64,000 nt of DNA from Sisyra terminalis (GCA_958496175.1 OY292278.1:6634001-6698000), one strand, 5' to 3'. Positions 1-12,129 are shown, numbered from the stretch's first letter. Notes: generated by a model not told the origin, from the letters alone. A program made the numbers and translations.

Positions 1-1783
1 ACCCAGTATTAACATTATAAATTTTTATTTGGAAAATTAAGTTTTATAACTAAAAGATAAAAAAAAAAAACTTCAGTTACTATTGCAATGCTCCGAAAGA
101 AGAATAATTTAAAACTGGATACTTGAATTTTCTTTTTTCACAATTTGTTGGCTCAATTATAGTTCAAAGTCAAAGCATTGATTTTCTCGATAATCGCATT
201 TTTTTTAAATTTACCAATTCATTGCAATTTTTTAATTTAATCAACCATCTCTGTTTGCCAACAATAAGCATCAATCAAGCTCATTGATTTAATTTTTTTT
301 CGATAAACATCACGTTAATGAACACTTTTTCCAATCAAGTGTCAATCAATTCTTTGCAAACAATTCTTGTATTGCCATATATAAATACATACCTATACAT
401 ATTTTTAATTATTTCCCAATACTCGTTCACCGTTTTGTTCATCGAGTGCATATAAATCACATTCCGTTAGTTATCTCTCTAAATAGTTGAAATAAATCTC
501 CAATTTTATCCCGGCTCGTTGTTCAAATCATAATTCATTTTGCATTACATTCGGTAAAATAGCGTCGATCGGAAAATCTAAATACGACGAGAATCTGAAC
601 AAAAATAACGAAAAAAAAAAAAACGTAGGTATTAGAAAAAAAAAAAAACGTTTAAACAACAAGGGAATGGTTTGTTTTTTATAAAGGCGGATTGATGGAA
701 TGGGCGGCGGGCACTAACACATATTGGAAAACGGGATTAACGGGACGTTGAGGTTGACTCTCGGTATTTATCTACTCTCTTCTGCTACGTTTATATATCG
801 TTAGCTATATGTGTATGTATTTATTGTTTAGTGATTCACTCTCCTGTACTATTTTCACGACATGCTTTTACCATTATAGAGTACATCACAATTAAATCTC
901 CAACTCTCGAAAGTCCCGAAAAATAAAATCCCCAGAATGCCGCCTCGTCGAATAATCAACACAACCGACGTATTTCGATAAAAAATCATTTTGAAATCTT
1001 TGAAAAAAATCACTGATTACATGGTTAATATTACATTGATTAATAATTCAAATGCATATATTCCCAGGGTTGTAATTTCATGATGCGCGTAACCTCGATC
1101 CCATTTGTTCCCTTTCGGCTCCCTTTGGTCCCATTGTTGTGTGGCATAATGCAACGATGCAACCTAGTCTCGTGGCCATTACTTGAATCACAGAGGTTCA
1201 ATCACAAAATAACAAATTGTTCCATTCCTATTTATTTTATTTGTTTCAATAACATTTAATGTAATTGAATCAAATAAAATTAATCCTCATAAATAGAATT
1301 GACATATTTATATCTTATTTTATTTATTGATATTAATTACAGAAAAGCTCCGATATTGTTTTTATTACATTAAATCCCTCGAGAGATATCCAATCTGTGC
1401 ATCATCCACTTTGATTAAAAACCATTTTTTTTAAAATGGCCAATATTTTTAATTTAATAAAACAAAATGCTTTTTAATTGCACGAAAAAACATTTCGCAG
1501 TTCCAGGAAACGGTGATGTGATCATAACGATCTTAAACTAATGCGGGAAGATTAAAAGATTTTATTGACTAATTAAAGAATAAGACAATTTCTTGTTGGA
1601 ATTGATTTAATTGAAAATTCCTTTTATTGCTCAACTTTCAGTGCTTCCAATCATTTGATTCGTGTTTAATTTGTTTGGGGGAAATAAAAACTAGAAACGC
1701 CGTGGGGTGGTTTTCTCACAATTAATTGCTGGCAAGGAATTAACTTATTTTTCGTCTTGGGTTTATCTTTTGCGTGGATGTTT
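1..1783. other. AT-rich non-coding stretch
   Basis: No conserved coding sequence, RNA gene or recognisable mobile element was seen. The stretch has homopolymer A and T runs (for example around 610-650) and a somewhat less AT-rich patch near 660-780 and 1075-1190. The ORF starting at 1707 is short and runs into the tandem duplication that follows, so it is not supported as a gene. Confidence 0.5.
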
Positions 1784-2118
1784 TTCTTCTCGGCAAACAA
1801 CTGTGAAGAAAAGCGAAAGAAATTTTCCGGGATTTGTGAGAATATTGGGAAAATGTGGATTTGAAGTAGATGATTGGGATATATTAATACAGTCGATCAA
1901 GAATATTCACTCACTAAAAAGTACATAGAAGCCATTTTCTTTATTAATTGGTTCTTCTCGGCAAACAACTGCGAAGAAAAACGAAGGAGATTTTCCGGGA
2001 TTTGAGAGAATATTGGGAAAATGTGGATTTTAAATAAATGATTGGGATATTATAATACAGTCGATCAAGAATATGCACTCACCAAAAAGTACATAGAAGC
2101 CAATTTTTTTATTAATTG
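1784..2118. repeat. 168-bp direct tandem duplication
   Basis: The segment starting TTCTTCTCGGCAAACAAC at 1784 recurs at 1952, so the period is 168 bp, and the copies stay alignable to AGTACATAGAAGCCA at their ends. The two copies differ by scattered substitutions. A stop interrupts the second copy in the frame that is open in the first, which argues against a coding role. Confidence 0.85.
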
Positions 2119-2467
2119 ATAGATCAGGACTAAAACATGATTTTCACCAAAAAATCCGTCAATCAAAATTAAAGCTGAGGATATTTTCTACAAAAAAGTA
2201 CCAAATCAATTTTCTATAAATGTCATATTTTGACCGGAAAATTATCTTAAAAGTGCTAGGGTTTTAACTTTTTTCAATTTCAGAAAATAAATTACTTTTC
2301 CAATGGATACTAAAGTCGTCAATACAACTGACATATCAATAACATACGATAATGAGAATCTTCTCTGTATCCTTGATTGCAGTTTTAATGCACTTACCAC
2401 ATGTATGCCATCAATATCATCGATAAGCAATTATTGAAAATGAAACAAGCCATCCTATTATTTATTT
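2119..2467. other. AT-rich stretch, no gene
   Basis: No gene is supported. A short piece near 2160-2200 (AAAGCTGAGGATATTTTCTAC) resembles the module repeated at 5.84-6.57 kb, so it may be a degraded fragment of that family. Confidence 0.4.
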
Positions 2468-3209
2468 TTAAGGGTGGATCACCGTCAGAAAAAAAAAATC
2501 GATTTTTTTTTTCCATAAATGTCTTCTTATAACATTCAAGAAAACATGTTAAAAGGATTTGTCGATATTCGAAATATTTCGAGTTATAGACCTATATAAA
2601 CATATATACATAAAAATTGAATAAATTGATAATAACATAAAAAAAAAAATCTTAAAAAAACTTTAAATGCGTTTTTCTCGAAATCAACTTTTTAAAACTG
2701 GGAGACAAGATTTCTCAGAAACTATCCGACAGATTGACTTGAAACTGGAGAGTGTTATAGTTCAACACGTCTTCTTGGTACTGAATTTCTGAAATTGGCC
2801 AAACCTCCCCCACCCTCAAAGTGGGAGAGGGGGAAAGGTTCAAAAAAAGGTCGTTTTTTTTAACTTTTTTTCCAAAGTCACGCCATTTTGTGAATTTTCA
2901 ACTTTTTTCGAATTTTCGAGGTTCAGTACCAAGAAGACACATTACCAAAATCTAAATTCCTTGGAAAATCATGATCCGACTTCTGGTTTCCGAGAAAACT
3001 TGTCTCCCGTTTACCTCCTCATTTTTGAGGACCCTTTTTCAAAGCGCTGTAAAAGGGAGAGGGGCGGACATATCGGGGCAAATAAAAAAAAATAGTTCAA
3101 AACTTCAACTTTTACATGCCGAAGACCGTTTTTTAATATCTCTAAAATAAAAATGGCAGCAGTTTTAAAAAAGTCATTTTTTTACGTTCTGACGGTGATC
3201 CACCTTTAA
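2468..3209. mobile_element. TTAA-flanked MITE, family C, copy 1
   Basis: A 734-bp element (2472-3205) lies between TTAA tetranucleotides at 2468-2471 and 3206-3209. Its ends are inverted: GGGTGGATCACCGTCAGAA on the left, and the complement of AGGTGGATCACCGTCAGAA on the right. A second copy at 39396-40112 has the same ends and the same TTAA flanks, which establishes the boundaries. There is no transposase. TTAA duplications are typical of piggyBac-like and Kolobok-like elements. The superfamily is an inference from target site only. Confidence 0.85.
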
Positions 3210-3494
3210 ACTATTATGTAATACATTTTTATTGTTATATTAACATCTTAAATGATTAAAAAAAAAAAGGAAAAAAATTGAGATCACTATGAATCTGGGG
3301 AGTTTTTTTTCGAATATTTTCAATGAAAAGTAAAAAAAAACAGAACTTTTATAGTTATCATTGATGATTTTTTTCCGAGAAAACTCAATTATAACTAAAC
3401 GTCCATCAAGGTATTATAGCACTACATTATTGGAAATTTGGAAAAAATAACGACGAAATATTTTGGTATTTTTTGGTGGTTTAGAGTTCTTAAT
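3210..3494. other. AT-rich spacer
   Basis: No gene or recognised repeat. It separates the MITE from the cluster of reverse-transcriptase fossils. Confidence 0.4.
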
Positions 3495-3625
3495 AATACT
3501 ATTTTGATAAGGATGTTTTTTGGATCTAGTTTATGGGCTTTGTATATTTCATATTCGTCTAGGGTGTTCATATGTGATCCTTTTTTGCCTATATTTAGTG
3601 GCTTAAAATTTGTTTCGAAATTTCA
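3495..3625 (-). pseudogene. Penelope-like element RT fragment, minus strand
   Basis: The reverse complement of 3495-3625 aligns with the plus-strand Penelope-like RT fragment at about 5375-5497, sharing the stretches decoding to KGSHLKTLEKYELYKAPELDPN with substitutions. It is about 130 bp, lacks catalytic residues and is broken at both ends. It is a remnant of the same family as the fragments at 4289-5560. Confidence 0.7.
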
Positions 3626-3639
3626 GCATTGATGATTTT

Positions 3640-3960
3640 CGTCATAAAGAATGTTTTATAAAATTTGAAGTTGTAGAAGAGATTATACTGGAACTCACTA
3701 TGGAGGAGTAAATAACTGGAATTAAAATTGGTGGAAAATGATTTTCCAACCTTCGATTTGTAGACGATACAATCATAATTACGAACAGTAAAAGAAAGTT
3801 ATTGAATTTCATTCTAAGACTTCAAATTGTAAGTCAAAGTTTCAACTTTAAAAATAATAGGACCAATGATCCTTGATCGCGATAATGATCTAAATTATAA
3901 TAAGATAATAATTAACCAAAATATGATAAGAAAAATTGTTTATGGTTCTCAGTTTACGGA
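3640..3960 (+). pseudogene. Non-LTR reverse transcriptase fragment
   Basis: One frame reads ITGIKIGGK, a stop, then FSNLRFVDDTIIITNSKRKL followed by NFILRLQIVSQSFNFK. The FVDDT core corresponds to reverse-transcriptase motif C (usually Y/F-A-D-D), and the surrounding spacing is that of insect non-LTR retrotransposons. In-frame stops both before and after the motif, and the loss of everything else, show it is dead. The exact clade is unclear. It is unrelated to the Penelope-like fragments on either side. Confidence 0.65.
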
Positions 3961-4280
3961 ATTTTATTGAGACCGAAGGTCTTAATTGTGCGAAGAAAAA
4001 TAACCCTTACAAAATCAACGATCTTCATCGTCAAAAGTAAATTTTAAATAGAAAAATATTAATTCCGGATTATAATTAATAGTTATATAGAAAATTTATT
4101 TAAATAACGATCGTTTTCTTTGCGATATATGAATTATAAATCGCAAGAAATACCGCTCCAAATGTTCTGTACTCAAAAGTCACTTTAAACGAGAAATACT
4201 AAGTCTACTTTGTACAAAACAAGGCACTGTAGCTACATATTGTAATGGCGCAGGATGCATGGGCCAATCATAACACACCG
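3961..4280. other. AT-rich spacer or retroelement UTR
   Basis: No coding signal beyond the end of the RT fragment. It may contain the 3' flank of the minus-strand Penelope-like copy that begins next to it. Confidence 0.3.
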
Positions 4281-5180
4281 TACAAAACTCAATCTAGAAT
4301 TTGACCAATCAGTAAAGTTGTTACTAAAACTTCATAGATTTTTAACCAATGACATGATTTCTTGAGTGTATGTTCCTTATATCTTGATCCGAAAGATCTA
4401 CCAGTTTGGTTAATGTATAATTTTTCACAGGAAACACATTTAATTTTATATATTCCGGTTTTATTTTTCGTTATTTGGTAGATCTCCAATGGCTTAAGAA
4501 TTTAAATCATATTGTTGTTTGTTGAAATTGAGATATTGAGTTATTTTTTGGGAAGCTGGCGATTGTAAACCTAAATAATATATGATTGAAGTTTAGTTTA
4601 AAATATTTTTTGTTTATTTTGGTGGAATTTGAAGAATGGATTTTTGAGTAAATTTTTATATTATTTTGTCTACGATTGAACTGTTGTATTCGTTAGTAGT
4701 GGCTATATGTTTAATTATCTTAAATGTCGGCTAGTAGTCCTGATAAAGGGGAACCCATGGCCTAGCCTTCCTTTTGGTGATAAAATTTTTGAATGAATTT
4801 ACAATAGCCTTGTTAATTGATGGTTAACAAGTTCATTATGTCTTTGATTACCATATTGTTATATATTTTTGATGTCATTAGATTATATTCTACAATTTTG
4901 ATTGTTTCTTCAAAAGGAACATTTGTGTATAAGTTGACAATGTCAAGTGATGCATTTTGATGTCCTATGTTTTAAGTTTTCAGTATTATTCATAAATTCA
5001 TATGTGTTTTTTAATAAATAATTTTCTTTCAATATGATGCCTGGTTTGGGGGTTTGAACTAATTTTTTTGCCCCAGGAGCAAGTTTGTATTTCACTTTTG
5101 GTCGGATTGGATTATTTATTTTATGGATCTTGGGTATACCATGAAATATTGGAACTTGAGGTTTTATTGGTTTGAGGATC
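4281..5180 (-). pseudogene. Penelope-like element: degenerate RT plus GIY-YIG endonuclease
   Basis: Reading from 5206 down, the frame first gives a Penelope-type RT region (PIFHGIPKIHKINNPIRP, then KLAPGAKKLV and KNTYEFMNNTENL). Around 4790-4720 another frame gives remnants of the QGLAMGSPLSGLLADI motif. At 4489-4289 there is a C-terminal GIY-YIG nuclease piece: GIYKIKCVSCEKLYINQTGR followed by SFGSRYKEH. The YIG glycine is replaced by asparagine. Multiple stops and frameshifts separate these blocks. Penelope-like elements encode RT followed by a GIY-YIG endonuclease, which matches this order. The copy is not functional. Confidence 0.85.
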
Positions 5181-5560
5181 CTTTTATCGGGACTACTAGC
5201 CAACATTTACATGTATCACTTTCAAAATAAATATATTATGAACAATACCTACAAAAATAAAATAATATATTATGGAAGATATGTAAACGATACATTTAAA
5301 TTATTTAATGGAATTACCCGAGCGATTGACAACATGATATCCGATCTAAATAAAATTAACCAGAAAATAACATTAAAGCCATTACATATTTGCAAGAAAG
5401 GATCACATTTGAAGACCCTAGAAAAATATGAATTATACAAAGCACCCGAATTAGATCCAAATAACATCCTTAACGACAAATTATATAAATCAAACAACCT
5501 AAATGAAATTTGTTTACAACTTTCGAAAATGCATCTTCTTTCCGCAGGCCACCGTTAAAA
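5172..5560 (+). pseudogene. Penelope-like element RT fragment, inverted relative to its neighbour
   Basis: A 128-codon open frame decodes to LSGLLANIYMYHFQNKYIMN and then YYGRYVNDTFKLF. This is the Penelope-like RT core containing the catalytic Y-x-D-D motif, here YVND, so the first catalytic aspartate is lost. It starts within the GSPLSGLLA motif and stops after LNKINQKIT and the KGSHLKTLEKYELYKAPELD segment. It abuts the minus-strand copy head to head at about 5172-5180, next to GGATCC. It is a truncated, inactive fragment. Confidence 0.85.
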
Positions 5561-5842
5561 TTTTTATTGGTGAATGGTTTTATATATTTCTTGCGTCAGT
5601 AACACACTTGCGACCGAAAAAAAACTGCATTTTCAACGGTCAATTGGAAAGCCACTAACTGTTATTATTTCATTACTACGATCGTGTAGTGATTTTTAGG
5701 GGTATAGCCAATTTTCTCAAAAGTTAGTTGGAAAATTTATATTTTGAAGGTAAGTTATAAAAAGTATTTTTATTTACAGCCATTATAGTGTAGATTGGCA
5801 TGACATAGTCTGGTGGGTTCAGATAATAATCACTTAGAAATC
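5561..5842. other. Short spacer
   Basis: No gene seen. This is AT-rich sequence between the Penelope-like fossil and the repeat cluster that follows. Confidence 0.4.
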
Positions 5843-6572
5843 ATTATAACTTTTGAACCGTGCTAGGTACAAATAAAATAGTTATTAACCCAAAAAAAGC
5901 TGAAAATATTTCCTACAAAAAAGATTCTGCAATAATTTTATGTATGTGCCATAGTTAACGTGAAAACGTTAGTTTAAAAGTACAAAGAATCTAATTTTTT
6001 AGCCCCCAGATTTTACTTTTCGAAAAATAATAATCCTTTTTCATTTTGACTGTTAAACCGTGCTAGATATAAATAAAATAGTTATAATCCTAAAGAAAGT
6101 TGAGAATATTTTCTACAAAAAAGGTTCCGCAATTATTTTACGTAGGTATGTGCCATAGTAAACATGAAAACGACAGTTATAAACATTCAAAAATTTTCTT
6201 TTTCAAAAATCGTATTTCGCAGTTGTTGATATTTCTGAAAATTATTGTCGTTTGAGGTTTTTTGTCGGGCCTTTATTTACTACAAAACAACGGTAAAATA
6301 AAGTCTGTTAAATAAATTGCACATTGCCTTTGTATACTAAATTAAGGCGCGACATATGACCTAAAATGGCAATAACTTTCAGTATTATCAAAAATTACTT
6401 AACACGACTTTTGAAAAGGTAAACTTTTGAATGTTTAAAACTGCCATTTCACGTTAACTTTGGCACATACTTAAAATTGTTGCAGAACATTTTTTATAGG
6501 AAATATCCTCAACTTTCATTTTGATAATAATTATTTTATTCGTATCTAGCCCGGTTCAAAAGTTATAATGAA
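5843..6572. repeat. Tandem plus inverted repeat cluster, family E
   Basis: Two direct copies of a module with AACCGTGCTAG, AAATAAAATAGTTAT, CTACAAAAAA and TGTGCCATAGT lie at about 5843-5968 and 6040-6178 (period about 200 bp). An inverted copy lies at about 6443-6572 (TTTGGCACATACTTAAAATT, then GTATCTAGCCCGGTTCAAAAG). The cluster could form a stem with the middle as its loop. No coding capacity. Confidence 0.75.
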
Positions 6573-7259
6573 AAAAATTATTGTTTTTCAAAAAGTCAAA
6601 TCTGGCGGCTAAAAAATTAGCTCCTCTGTACTTTTTGGGGAGTTCACTAAATAATTGATTTCTTCAACTGTATTTGTAGTAAAAATTATGATTTTTGCAA
6701 GTATTGATATTGTTGAGCTTTGTGGGGATGTTGTCTTCGTTAGGCGTGTATTTGACATTTCATAGCAAGTGAAGCTTGTATCTTTAGGGGTGATAGAGTC
6801 CAATTACTGTTTCCGAGCTTTAAGGGCTATAGCCCTTGTCTTGTATCGGTATGACAAGCATAATGCACTTAGCCCATAGTGTTTGCTTACCAATCAATGA
6901 TATCAATTAAACAACAAAAAAATCTCAGTTTTTCAAGTGCATTACAATAAAATTTTTCAATCAATTAATACAATTTTTTTAAGTATAATTCCACGTCATT
7001 AGTTTTCGCAAATCTCCGTAACGATCAATAAACAATGAACATGTGTAATACCTTTCAATACCTCTAGAATTATAATAGGGACAAAGAGGCCTATTTCATG
7101 AATAGCTATCTCTCGATAAGTCTTTTGAGAATTAGTGGGAAATTACCAAAGCAAACAATTTGTTGGCTAATAGCAGACTAGGTGTTGAAACTGATTAATA
7201 CGCTTGAGTTATTATTTCAAATATCTCAAGAGTTTTCTCTAATTAATTCCAAATGAAAG
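6573..7259. other. AT-rich stretch, no gene
   Basis: A 64-codon minus-strand frame (6609-6803) has no recognisable motif and is probably chance. Nothing else was seen. Confidence 0.4.
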
Positions 7260-9094
7260 GTGTACAATAGACTGATTCAAATAAATTGTTAATTTTTTTT
7301 TCTTAAATAACTCTTAATTAATGTTGGGAATGACAAAAAAAAATCCTGTGAAAGTTTAAGCTCTTAATATTAATATTAAGAGGTGCCGCATCGCAAATTT
7401 CGATTTTCCATTTAAATAACTTGGGAACAATATTTTCTTGCACTTTGGAATTTTGTAGCTCACGTTGGTGACAATATTTCGGAATGACCAAGGTATATTC
7501 TTGTAGAAATTGAACGATCTACAAGAAAGGTCTCTAACAAGTTTTTGATATATTTATTCCTTCAAAAGTTATTCGAGGTCAAAAATGAACTTAAGATAAA
7601 TTTTAATATTTTTTTCAATTTTTTGACGCAACCATCAATTTTAATGAGAAAATCTTAAAGGACATTTTTTGTAGATAACTTTTTTTCTAAAACTTATCTC
7701 TATAAAAGTTTTTGATATTTTTTACAGGTCCTAAGTTATTTAATGAAAGTAAAAAAAATTATGTTAAAAATATAAAAATTCAGGGAATTTTCAGTTAAAT
7801 GCAAATTACTTAGGACCTGTGAAAAATATCAAAAAGTTTTGTAGAGATAAGTTATAGAAAAATAAGTGCTCTACAAAAAATGTTCTGTAAAATTTTCTCA
7901 TAAAATTGATGGTTGCGTCAAAAAATTAAAAAAATATTAAAATTTTTCTTTCTTTAGTTCAACTTTCACCTTGAATAACTTTTGAAGGAATAAATATACC
8001 GAAAACTTGTTTGAAATCTTTTTTGTAGATCGTTTAATTTTCTACAAGAATATACCTTGGTCATTCCAAAATATTGTCATCAACGGAAGCTATAAAATTC
8101 CAAAGTGCGAGAGAATATTGTTCCCATGTTATTTTAATGGAAAATCGAAATTTGCCATGCGGCACCTCTTAATATTAATATTAAGAGCTTAAACTTTCAC
8201 AGGATTTTTTTTGTCATTTCCCAAATTTTTTTCTATATAATTAAGAAAAAAAATTCATAATTTTGTTGAATCAGTCTATTCCTCATATATAAAATGTGCT
8301 TCCGAGTTCCCTTCCCTTTGAGAAATCCAACCTGATTGTCTGCACCAGATTTGCCAATTCCCATCTTATATATCTCGAATTTTTTATTATTGTTTTAGGA
8401 ATGAAATTTCAAACGAAATTTGTCTAAAAAGTCATGATATATAAGGAAAAATAATTGTTTTACTACTTTTTTTGTAAATCGTTCAATTTTTTACAAGAAT
8501 ATACCTTGGTTATTTCGAAATATTGTCACCATTGTGAGCTTTAAAATTCCAAAGTCCAAGAGAATATTGTTCCCAAGTTATTTAAATGGAAAATCGAAAT
8601 TTCCGATGCGGCACCTCTTAATATTAATATTAAGAGCTTAAACTTTCACAGGATTTTTTTTGTCATTTCCCAAAATTTTTTCTATATAATTAAGAAAAAT
8701 TCATCATTTTGTTGAATCAGTCTATTCCTCATATATAAAATGTGCTTCCGAGTTCCCTTCCCTTTGAGAAATCCAACCTGATTGTCTGCACCAGATTTGC
8801 CAATTCCCATCTTATATATCTCGAATTTTTTATTATTGTTTTAGGAATGAAATTTCAAACGAAATTTGTCTAAAAAGTCATGATATATAAGAAAAAATAA
8901 CATGGTTATTTTTTTAATGAGTTTAGTACCCAAAAATTTGCCACATGCTTTTTGCCACGATGCGGTACCTCTTAATATTAACATTAAGAGCTTAAGCTTT
9001 CACAGGATTTTTTTTTTGTCATTCCCAACAATATTTTCGATATAATTAAGAAAAAAACATTAATCATTTTTTTTTGAATCAGTCTAGTGTACAA
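7260..9094. mobile_element. Foldback element, family A, with 8-bp target duplication
   Basis: The element (7268-9086, 1819 bp) begins TAGACTGATTCAA and ends with the inverse, TTGAATCAGTCTA. It is flanked by the identical octamer GTGTACAA at 7260-7267 and 9087-9094. The inner arms are inverted over several hundred bases and contain TTAATATTAATATTAA, CTCTACAAAAAATGT and AACTTTTGAAGG modules. The right arm holds a direct duplication of about 440 bp (about 8018-8455 and 8464-8900, offset 446) and then a third partial arm. No transposase was found. Eight-base duplications are typical of hAT elements, but the class is an inference. Confidence 0.85.
8018..8900. repeat. 446-bp tandem duplication inside the family A element
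   Basis: The segment including the arm end and CCTCATATATAAAATGTGC occurs at 8281 and again at 8727. The outer parts of the two copies are almost identical. The inner parts (the arm with TTTTTTGTAGATCGTT) differ more, which suggests duplication of one arm together with unrelated sequence. Confidence 0.85.
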
Positions 9095-10924
9095 CTATGA
9101 CTTGTGTTTAATTAAAAACTAAGAGCAAATTGTTCTATCATAATGTGTATTATTCGTAATATTTTTTTTTGCAATTTAAATGGGATTTATCTTTGAGAGA
9201 TTTATGTACTTGATTTTAAAATTAATTCAAGTCTTCACGTCATAGATGTCTGGACCTGATGAATTCAATTAGAGTGGGAATAACAATTAAATTTTCATAT
9301 TAATTAATATAAAAAGGTTTCTTTTTTTATGATTTTCCACCCTCGACACGTTACATTTTTCTCAATTGAATTGCTTTCGGTTTCATATTCCGTCCACGAG
9401 TGTCGTTGAAAGCAAAAAATTATCAGCAAGGACAATTAAAATTATCTTAAAAAAATAAATATAATGAAAGTAAAATTAATTAACAGCGACCCAGTCATAC
9501 GAATACATATTGTTGAACTTTTAACCTCCCATTTTTTGTGTTGAACTTTTTTCCCTTTTCTTTGGCTCGGTTATCTTCTGTAATTTCATATAAATTATCT
9601 ATTAAGATTTTTTTTTTCGGGATTTTGAAAAGTTTTTTTTTTATTAGTTTTTCTTGCTCTCCACGGGGTGGTTTTATTTCGGACATTTTACGGGGTCTGT
9701 ATTAATAATGGCGGTAATAATAATATGTAACAATAATAAAAATGGAGCAAATTCACTCGCCATCCCTCAGGACCGTACTGTTATCCCATTCCAAGTGTAT
9801 ATTTCCCAAACGAAAACAGAACGTGACTTGTGTTATCTACACAACACTACGTTGTAGTTTTCGCTCGTCCCCCCCATTTTCCCCGTATAATATAACCAGA
9901 CGAAACTTTTCCCATGACCAAAAAAGTGGAAAATTGCATAAGAGAAATGTGAGACGTGGGTGTGGGGCGGGACAGCGACGAGTTGCCTTATCTGATGTAT
10001 TACACAAGAAACGTATAAAACTAGAAAGATATGCATAACAATGTATACATATTTTAACCCCCGAAAAAAAATGGCAAATTTGCATGAATGCATCTTCTTG
10101 TGATTTTGCTACTCAAACGGAATTTAAATATTAAATCATTTCAATAAATTTTGATTGAATGACACCGACCGACAGATATGCCGCCCCCGACGTCATCTTT
10201 CTCACCCTTCAATTATATAACATTGGCGCTCCATCCCTTTGGCGCATCTAAAAATATTTTATTCGTGTCTCGTATTCTTTTTATATTTTATATGCGAACG
10301 TTTAAGTCGTTTTTTGGCCCATTTTTTAAAATTTTTATTATTGCCTTTCGCTAGTCACTTGGAACATTTCTGATACGTTCGTGGTGTTTTATAACACATT
10401 TGTAAATGATTTGTTTTTCTTGCAAATATTACAAACTTATTTCAGCGTTTTTTTTAACGACTTTAAATTGTTAAAAAAAATAATAAAATTGTTTAATGAG
10501 AAAAATAATTAGTTCAAATGAATTCCTATTGGTTTCGGGTAAAAAATCTGCCGATTTTCAATCAAATTTGCAGCCCAATTTTTAATAAATTTTGTATGGT
10601 TCTTGATCAAAATAATTTGAAGACTTTTACTCTAAAGAAATAGAGCAATTTGGCCAACAAATACCAAATTATATTGTAAGGACCAACATAAACAATAAAA
10701 TCACACAATGTTAAAATAATATTGTAATTTTCTATAAGGATCAACGATTAAAATAATCGAAATTTTTAGTTTATATATTTCGAAACTTACTGCTAAAAAT
10801 TCAGGAAATAGTTGGTCAACATTAATCATACATTAACATTAAATATACATTTTGCACAAGTAGCCAAATGTGTACATATTATACAAAGTATACTGTCAAC
10901 TGTGAATACCAACAGTATCTAAAT
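9095..10924. other. Non-coding stretch with a G+C-richer island
   Basis: No gene is supported. From about 9640 to 10070 the base composition rises visibly (CCACGGGGTGG, GTGTGGGGCGGGACAGCGACG), and overlapping 80-100-codon frames occur on both strands, none with a recognisable motif. It could be a conserved non-coding or regulatory block. I cannot test conservation here. Confidence 0.4.
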
Positions 10925-11065
10925 CTTTTTTTTAAAAACCAGTAACTTCCCGTGAAATATCCACAGCCCAACACTGACACAACTGACAAATGACAAAAAC
11001 TACCACTTGAATGAAATCGAAATGACAGTTGAAACTAATGACATGATTGTCCAAATTCGAGACAG
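10925..11065 (+). repeat. Dispersed repeat P, copy 1
   Basis: Shares AGTAACTTCCCGTGAAATAT, CACAGCCCAACACTGAC and GAAACTAATGACATGATT with copies at 20165-20290 (inverted), 54222-54480 and 54785-55045. It is a core of about 130 bp with no terminal repeats or coding potential that I can see. It could be a SINE-like or decayed element. Confidence 0.75.
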
Positions 11066-11171
11066 TAATTATTATATTTGTATTCCACTGATATGGATGT
11101 GTTTACAACTTTATATTCTCTGTCCTTGTCTTTGTTGCAACTCAAACGTTTGTTTATTATGTGCTTTGTTC

Positions 11172-11947
11172 TTAAGGGGGTATTCTACTCTAGAAATTTG
11201 AAAAAATCAAAAAATTTTTTTTTTCATAATCCGATAGTTTAGATATTCAAAAATACCCTGCTAAAAGGATTTTTCAAAATTCAAATTATTTCCGAAGTTA
11301 TAGCGGTTTTGTGTGAAGCTGGGATGGCTGGTTAAGAGAATGTAAGTAATACATACTATTCTATCAATTACGCTGCCTGAAACTTAACGTAAAACTTTAA
11401 ACGCGTTTTTCTCGAAACTGTCTTTTTCAAAACGATACCCACAATTTCTCAGGTTCTACTGCACCGATTTACCTGAAATTTTTAGAGAGTCTTCTTTATA
11501 GACTTGTCTACGTCTGGAACTATCCCCATCCCCCAATTTTGATTTTTACTATTTTTAAAAAAATCGAAACAGTCAAAAAAAGTGGTACAAAAATTGTTTT
11601 TTTCTTCAGGCAGTCGCCATTTCGTGAAAATTTTTTTTTCATACTTTTCGTAGTTCCAGACATTGCGACATTATTCTAGATTAATAATATTTTTTTTTGG
11701 GTCAGATTACTAGGAGGGTTGAAATCGTGGGTATGGTCACGTGCCAATTTTTTGAGACCCCCCAATTCATCAGCTACTAATTTTTGAAATTTTTAACTTT
11801 CTTTAATTTTTTATTTTTTTCTGTATTCTTGAAATGTTAATAAATAACTGATAAAAAAATGTATAGTAAAAATATTAATTGGCTATTTTTTATGACACTT
11901 CAAAAATTACCTGAAATTCATGCCTCTAGACTAGAATACTCCCTTAA
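11172..11947. mobile_element. TTAA-flanked MITE, family D, copy 1
   Basis: A 768-bp element (11176-11943) lies between TTAA at 11172-11175 and 11944-11947. The left end is GGGGGTATTCTACTCTAGA and the right end is its imperfect inverse, TCTAGACTAGAATACTCCC. Copy 2 is at 24250-25003. The interior carries CTTTAAACGCGTTTTTCTCG and a CGCCATTTCGTGAA block, both also present in family C, which has different termini. There is no transposase, so it is non-autonomous. Confidence 0.85.
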
Positions 11948-12129
11948 AAGCAAATTGTATTAAGAATTGTGCCATATTTAAGCTATAAAAAAGTACTAAT
12001 AATTGATGTGTCAGTTCAGGCACTACCGGAAGAGGCTACGACAGTAGATTGACGACATCTTTTTAATTATACCAAAGAAGTATAACTTCTAAATTTTAGA
12101 AGTGCTCTACTTAAAAGACACATAACTCG

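Noticed and set aside
1707..1928. 73-codon plus-strand ORF
   Set aside because: It ends in the 168-bp tandem duplication and the second copy is interrupted by a stop in the same frame, so coding is not supported.
9742..10093. Overlapping ORFs of 82-98 codons on both strands
   Set aside because: They overlap in multiple frames in a G+C-richer island where stop codons are rarer. None has a recognised motif.
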